NCBI RefSeq assembly: GCF_021462225.1
Contig: NC_061798.1
Location: 19,180,820 to 19,244,819 of the forward strand
DNA from: Girardinichthys multiradiatus
Lineage: Eukaryota > Chordata > Actinopteri > Cyprinodontiformes > Goodeidae
Direction of reading: 5' to 3'
DNA: 64,000 bases
The first letter of the stretch is position 1, and each line of letters opens with the position of its first letter. A model generated the notes under the pieces. It ran no database searches. It had not been told where the DNA came from and saw only the letters and a list, made by a program, of their open reading frames with translations. Below, in pieces: positions 58,801 through 64,000 of this stretch. A program made the position numbers and the translations under genes.

Positions 58801-60171
58801 TAAACAACATTTTTGAAAGTGAATGGCACACAAACACATAATGTAAACACTGAAATAATCACCGTTGTTACCACATGTAAACAAAAAAATAAGTCTATAA
58901 TATATTCCTAAAGCTTTGAACATCCATTATATTTTTAAAAATGGGATATTGGTCTGTCAAAAAGCATTCCCACAGCCTAATCCCACCATATCTCACAGTG
59001 GGTAGTGCTCAGTGCAACGTGCAGTGGATGTTTTGGATGTTGGACAAAAAGTTCAGCTATTGGTCTAATCTGATCAGAGCACCTTCTTCGAGATGTTTCC
59101 TGCTGAAGTGGATGAATGAGGATGAGAAACAAAGAGAACGAATGAGTGACAGAAAGCAGCTTACAATCAAGGGATGTCCCCAGCAGGATTACACATCTAA
59201 AAAAAGAGTTGGACTTCTTTCTCCAGGGAGAAGTCGCAAAAACCGAAGAAGTTACAATGAACAGAAACATCTGAGAATTATGAGGTAATGTACCTTGTTG
59301 AGGTCTTTCATGTAAGAGATTTCCAACAGAGAATAATTTTATTAATTTGAAGTAGCATATAGATCTAAGATGTTAAAAAAGTGAAATTCTGACTGGTGTC
59401 TTGAAATGTTTTAATGCTTGGCTGCATTTTAAATTATAGATCTGAGTTGTAAATGTAGTCTCCTGATGTTGGACTGTGCAAATGTAGAGTAATAGATGTT
59501 TTATTCTGAAACCAAAAAGACTTTGCTACTAGAGTACAGAGTGAAGAAACACAAATAAACCACTTGTCTGGTATTGCAATCAGCAATGATGGCTGCTGTC
59601 AGTTCAGTTTATATAATAAATCCCAAACTGCTACAACTCTGCTGTTTTACTTCTGTTGTTGCAATGTCTCCATGTTAAACCACATCCACACAGCACTCAG
59701 AGCGACTCCTGCTGGTGTGCTGGGCAAAAAAAAGAGGGTGAGTTTGTGTTACATCAGGTGATGTTCTGCAGTTTGAAATGTGAGCCAGAAAGACTCAACA
59801 CAAGAAGTGGGAAGGCTAGTTTCAACAGGAAGGCCATGTGACAGTATAAAGGCAGTCATGTCAGGCAGTGGAGCACATTTTCAGCTCGGCTGTGCTGCCT
59901 CCCTTAAAGTTCGAAGGTTGCAGTAGTTCAGTGAATGGCAAACAGGGCTAAAAAGTCACAGGTAAGACATGTAGCCTCCCAGATTATGTTTCCTAAACCT
60001 TCATTGCTGTTTATTTTTATATACATCAACTTGAGACAAAAAAAAACAGCATTTTGTACTCATGCTTGTTCTCAGGAGAAGGTGCAGACACTAACACATA
60101 AAAATATAAACCTGTTTCTTTTGACAATAAAAGTATTGTCATTTTAATCCCTTGTCAAACACAGGAAAATA
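55847..60171. other. intergenic upstream of tacr3, no gene supported
   Basis: The first part holds the tacr3 5' UTR and promoter; the start site is not determinable. At 56970-57600, text such as ccagtgattcccagccagga and gagggggtactcgtggt resembles a degenerate teleost repeat. At about 58550-58700 a non-repetitive block (ccatattaaaaaggtcacca…ttcaggcataatttaatc) could be a regulatory element but has no proof. Open frames at 57595-58023 and 58941-59288 have no recognisable motif and are not called. Confidence 0.45.
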
Positions 60172-61439
60172 CAGGGGTTGGACAATGAAACTGAAACACC
60201 TGTCATATTAGTGTGGGAGGTTTCATGGCTAAATTGGACCAGCCTGGTAGCCAGTCTTCATTGATTGCACATTGCACCAGTAAGAGCAGAGTGTGAAGGT
60301 TCAATTAGCAGGGTAAGAGCACAGTTTTGCTCAAAATATTGAAATGGACACAACATTATGGGTGACATACTAGAGTTCAAAAGAGGACAAATTGTTGGTG
60401 CACGTCTTGCTGGCGCATCTGTGACCAAGACAGCAAGTCTTTGTGATGTATCAAGAGCCACGGTATCCAGGGTAATGTCAGCATACCACCAAGAAGGACG
60501 AACCACATCCAACAGGATTAACTGTGGACGCAAGAGGAAGCTGTCTGAAAGGGATGTTCGGGTGCTAACCCGGGTTGTATCCAAAAATATAAAACCACGG
60601 CTGCCCAAATCACGGCAGAATTAAATGTGCACCTCAACTCTCCTGTTTCCACCAGAACTGTCCGTCGGGAGCTCCACAGGGTCAATATACACGGCCGGGC
60701 TGCTATAACCAAACCTTTGGTCACTCATGCCAATGCCAAACATCGGTTTCAATGGTGCAAGGAGCGCAAATCTTGGGCTGTGGACAATGTGAAACATGTA
60801 TTGTTCTCTGATGAGTCCACCTTTACTGTTTTCCCCACATCCAGGAGAGTTACGGTGTGGAGAAGCCCCAAAGAAGCGTACCACCCAGACTGTTGCATGC
60901 CCAGAGTGAAGCATGGGGGTAGATCAGTGATGGTTTGGGCTGCCATATCATGGTATTCCCTTGGCCCAATACTTGTGCTAGATGGGCGCGTCACTGCCAA
61001 GGACTACCGAACCATTCTTGAGGACCATGTGCATCCAATGGTTCAAACATTGTATCCTGAAGGCAGTACCGTGTATCAGGATGACAATGCACCAATACAC
61101 ACAGCAAGACTGGTGGAAATTGGTTTAATGAACATGAAAGTGAAGTTGAACATCTCCCATGGCCTGCACAGTCACCAGATCTAAATATTATTGAGCCACT
61201 TTGGGGTGTTTTGGAGGAGCGAGTCAGGAAACGTTTTCCTCCACCAGTATCACGTAGTGACCTGGCCACAATCCTGCAAGAAGAATGGCTTAAAATCCCT
61301 CTGACCACTGTGCAGGACTTGTATATGTCATTCCCAAGACGAATTGATGCTGTATTGGCCGCAAAAGGAGGACCTACACCATACTAATAAATTATTGTGG
61401 TCTAAAACCAGGTGTTTCAGTTTCATTGTCCAACCCCTG
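60172..61439 (+). mobile_element. Tc1-like element C, independent insertion
   Basis: Starts CAGGGGTTGGACAATGAAAC and ends with its inverse (CCAACCCCTG), flanked by TA on both sides, 1,268 bp. The termini are a nearly perfect inverted pair, better preserved than in elements A and B. It lacks the internal deletion shared by A and B, so it is a separate insertion of the family. Confidence 0.93.
60358..61387 (+). pseudogene. Tc1-like transposase, element C, two frame breaks
   Basis: The frame starts MGDILEFKRGQIVGARLAGA. A small deletion near 60588 (ccaaaaatataaaaccacgg) shifts it. It resumes as VHLNSPVSTRTVRRELHRVN and runs through VLFSDESTFTVFP, WAAISWYSLGPILVLDGR, DYRTILEDHVHPMVQTLYPE and VYQDDNAPIHTARL. 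A second break follows near 61113 (ctggtggaaattggtttaat) before DLNIIEPLWGVLEER. It keeps the full C-terminus RRIDAVLAAKGGPTPY with TAA at 61385-61387, which A and B lost. All three catalytic D, D and E codons are present, but the gene is inactive as it stands. Confidence 0.88.
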
Positions 61440-61810
61440 TAAGTGTAAACATGTTTCAGCTGTAAACAGCTTTGCCTATTTATACTATAGGTTAACAACT
61501 ATGATTTAAAGATCTCTTCTTGTATAGTTTAACTTTCAAATCAGTCATCCATTCCCCTCCCTAAAAATGCTGGGTTTCTGGCTACAGATGTTCTTCATGA
61601 TCCCCTGCTGTTTTAATTGATGACTCTTAGACAGCGAGCCAAAAGCTGTTCTCAAATTTAAAATTCATAAGAGATACACGTTTCCCCACAGAGGGAATGA
61701 GATGGTTGCTGCTAAATACTTTGAAGTGACCTGTGAAGTGTTTTCATTAATCTCATAGGAGATACTGGCAGATAAATCCCCCAGTGTTGCATAAGGACTG
61801 AACTGTACAT
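61440..61810. other. intergenic, nothing recognised
   Basis: Short AT-rich spacer between two transposons. No gene or motif seen. Confidence 0.4.
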
Positions 61811-62633
61811 CAGTGCCTGGCAAAAGTATTCATACTACTTCAAATATTTAATTATCCGAATCATATATTTTTTGGAATTTTTACATGATACACCATCATA
61901 AAGTAGTATGTAGGGGACAAATAAACAAACATTTTTTTTTACACATAAAAATCTGAAAGTGTGGCATGCATTTGTATTCTAGTCGTCTATGTCAATACCA
62001 ACTTTCTCTGCAGTTACAGATGTAGGTCTTTTGAGTATGTCTCTATAAGCTTTACACATCTAGAGACTGAAAGTTTTGCCCATTCATCTTTGCAAAATTA
62101 TGCAAGCTCAGCCAGAATGAATGGAGAAGGTCTGAGCATCATTTTTCAAGTGTTTCCACAGATTCTGATTTATTTTTAGGTTTGGACATCGACTGGACCA
62201 TCCTAACACACAAATGGCCTGTAATCTAAACCATAATATTGTAGCTTGGGCTGTGGGTGAACCTCCCCCTCAGTTTTAAGCCTTCTGGAGCCTCTAAATT
62301 TATTCTGGGACTGTCCTGTCGTTATGGCTCATCCATCATCCCATCAGTTTCCCAGTCCCTGCTAAAGGAAAGCATTCCCAGACAATAATGCTGCCACCAC
62401 GTTTCATTGTGGTAATGGTGTTCTTGGGGGGATGTGTAGTGTTATTATTCTGGTAGCCAGTCAGTTTAGATTGCTTCTCTTAGTAGTAAAATTGTTTTAG
62501 AAAACCATATATCCAATTTACCAGCATGCTCTACCTTGTGTTGGTCTGTCACATAAAAACGCAATGCAATAAATTGATGTTTGTGGTTGTAACTACACAG
62601 GTGGTGGTGTATGAATAGTTTTGTGAGGCGCTG
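61811..62633. mobile_element. Tc1-like fossil with cagtgcctggcaaaagtatt terminus
   Basis: The left end is cagtgcctggcaaaagtatt and the right end is atgaatagttttgtgaggcg, ctg. These are the ends of a very common fish Tc1-like family. The interior keeps reverse-oriented transposase traces such as ccattcatctttgcaaaatt, gattctgatttatttttagg and ccgtcatccc-like text, with no usable frame. 823 bp. Confidence 0.75.
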
Positions 62634-63010
62634 TATGTGACAGTTCAGTTAAGGATTGATTTTTCTAATGTATTCGTTTTGCTGAAACACAAGCATAAAA
62701 CCTTTTGCCTGTAAGAGATCACTGGGTGTATGGTGGCCATTAAAGTTGTGCTGAAAATGAACTGTTAAGCATGTTTCCTCCTATTTGTTAATGAACAACT
62801 TTTTCTTTTTGTAAACTTGCTGCAGATCATGTATGCCGAGTTTATTTAAAGGTGTTTGTGTCACTTATTCAATCAAATGATTAACTCACTGTCATCCAGC
62901 TGAACTTTAGCCCTTCCCATTCTGGTTTCTGGCGAAACATTGGACCTGTTACGTTATAAACTTGCTTCCTTTGCTCAAGCTTGACAGCTTGGTTGTTTTC
63001 GGCCCAACAG
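62634..63010. other. upstream region of the aspartoacylase-family gene
   Basis: No other gene seen. The ATG at 63011 follows ggcccaacag directly, so an upstream non-coding exon with an acceptor at 63010 is possible; the start site is not determined. Confidence 0.4.
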
Positions 63011-63516
63011 ATGGAACACGTCTCTGTCCCACCACTATCCAGTGTCGCCATTTGCGGTGGAACCCACGGAAATGAGTTGACAGGGCTGTACATCGTGAGA
63101 GAAATGCAGAAAAAGAAGATAGAGAAAGTGGGATCTGTTTCTATAACCACTATTGTGACCAATCCACGAGCCTCGGAGGCTGGCAGAAGATACATAGAGA
63201 TGGATCTGAACCGCTGTTTCACAGATGTCCTGCTGAGGTAAGCCCCACAATAAGAGCTTACTTTAGAAATTTGGTCATTTGAGAAGTTTGTGTTAACAGT
63301 TTAAATTATTATTCTATTTCCAGTTCTCCCATAACAGAGTCAACCCCGTATGAGCTGAGGCGAGCTCAGGAACTGAACGCTCAGCTGGGGCCCAAAGGAA
63401 GCACAGACGCTGTTGACCTGCTCATAGATCTGCACAACACTACTGCCAACATGGGCCTGTGCCTTATCTTCTACACTTTGGACTGGATCACCCTGCACAT
63501 TTACAAATACATACAG
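63011..63516 (+). CDS. aspartoacylase family (ACY3/ASPA-like) zinc hydrolase, first two coding exons
   Basis: Exons 63011-63237 and 63324-63516 join in frame to 140 residues; the gene runs past the window after a GT donor at 63517. The family removes acyl groups from N-acetylaspartate (ASPA) or from N-acetyl aromatic amino acids and mercapturates (ACY3) in the cytosol. GGTHGNE supplies zinc ligands H19 and E22, IDLHNTTANMG the third ligand H113, and NPRA plus DLNR the substrate-binding arginines. RRYIEMDLNRCFT, PYELRRAQELNAQLGPK and HNTTANMGLCLI look closer to ACY3 than to ASPA, but the diagnostic C-terminal half is outside. The start was chosen as the first ATG giving the family N-terminus about ten residues before the GGTHGNE strand. 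Intact as far as seen. Confidence 0.88.
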
Positions 63517-63788
63517 GTACGCACTTCATAGAGCCACTAAGACAGTGTTTCAGGCTATCTTCACTAGCTTCCTGACCTAAATCATGATAATAATATAAAA
63601 GACTAGATACCATAAATTCAGCACATGAGCTGTAAGGAGTCTCAAACACATGCATTCAGTTATTAATGTGGTTCATTTATTTACCTTTTATTAATCAGCC
63701 CATCAAACTTAACGATCACTAGTTTGACTCACTCAAAAATGTTACATTTGACGATGATGCCATGAATGACTTTGAATAGTGAGACAAG
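63517..63788 (+). other. intron of the aspartoacylase-family gene
   Basis: Begins with the donor gtacgc. AT-rich, and nothing coding is seen up to the window end at 64000. Confidence 0.5.
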
Positions 63789-63799
63789 ATATATATAGA

Positions 63800-63862
<63 letters not shown>
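63789..63862. repeat. (AT)n microsatellite
   Basis: About 70 bases of alternating A and T with occasional G (gatatata, gtatatat). Intronic, length probably variable. Confidence 0.9.
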
Positions 63863-64000
63863 TGTTATCTTCTAGCTGTATTGCCAATCTAAACCCCATC
63901 TGTGCAAGTATTACACGTTCTCTTATCTTATTATCTAGTTTATTACTAGATTACTAGTTCCTAGACACCTTTATCAACATAAATAAAAAAGCACAAATTG

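Noticed and set aside
58941..59288. 115-codon open frame with an antisense partner
   Set aside because: No family similarity; both strands are open to a similar extent, as expected by chance in this composition.
1..64000. tRNA, rRNA, CRISPR or prokaryotic-type operons
   Set aside because: No cloverleaf, rRNA or spaced-repeat pattern was seen. The repeated units present are transposon arrays, microsatellites and segmental duplications.

Overview
The window is nuclear DNA of a ray-finned (teleost) fish. The genes have introns with GT/AG borders, the proteins are vertebrate (ACSL1, PRIMPOL, TACR3, aspartoacylase family, ecto-ADP-ribosyltransferase), the bases are AT-rich, and much of the non-genic space is Tc1/mariner, PIF/Harbinger, L2/Rex-type LINE and MITE debris typical of teleosts. 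I see no prokaryotic features, rRNA, tRNA or CRISPR. All repeat-family names come from recall, not from a library search.

Layout. 1-2058: intron of acsl1 with transposon fossils. 2059-6477 (+): last ten coding exons of acsl1, with a 3' UTR to about 8.9 kb. 9241-15037 (-): complete primpol in 13 coding exons, convergent with acsl1; this pair is also linked on human 4q35. 15.0-19.9 kb: repeat-rich spacer. 19887-31313: two full tandem units and a third truncated unit of about 5.2 kb. Each full unit carries an ecto-ADP-ribosyltransferase-like (ARTC) gene, a CACATGTG-rich spacer and the same broken Tc1-like transposon. 31314-47121: a large palindrome. Two inverted arms of about 5.46 kb (31499-36962 and 41666-47121) flank a 4.7-kb PIF/Harbinger-type transposon (36963-41665) whose own terminal inverted repeats are about 1 kb long. 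46725-55846 (-): complete tachykinin receptor 3 gene in five exons; its last exons lie in the right arm and a truncated copy of them lies at the outer edge of the left arm. 55.8-63.0 kb: intergenic, with another copy of the Tc1 family found in the ARTC units and an older Tc1-like fossil. 63011-63516 (+): first two coding exons of an aspartoacylase-family gene that runs off the window.

Functions. The single-copy genes do not form a pathway: fatty-acid activation, DNA-damage-tolerant priming, neurokinin B signalling and N-acyl amino acid hydrolysis. The unusual part is the 19.9-47.1 kb block. The ARTC proteins keep the secreted, GPI-anchored architecture and fold-level similarity of arginine ADP-ribosyltransferases, but the residues aligning with the R-S-EXE catalytic motif are all changed. 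One copy is interrupted in exon 2 exactly at a transposon end. The same transposon family lies at the centre of the palindrome, next to the 3' half of a more diverged ARTC gene. This points to one transposon-linked rearrangement that broke an ARTC gene and duplicated the tail of tacr3 in reverse. A false duplication in the assembly must be excluded first.
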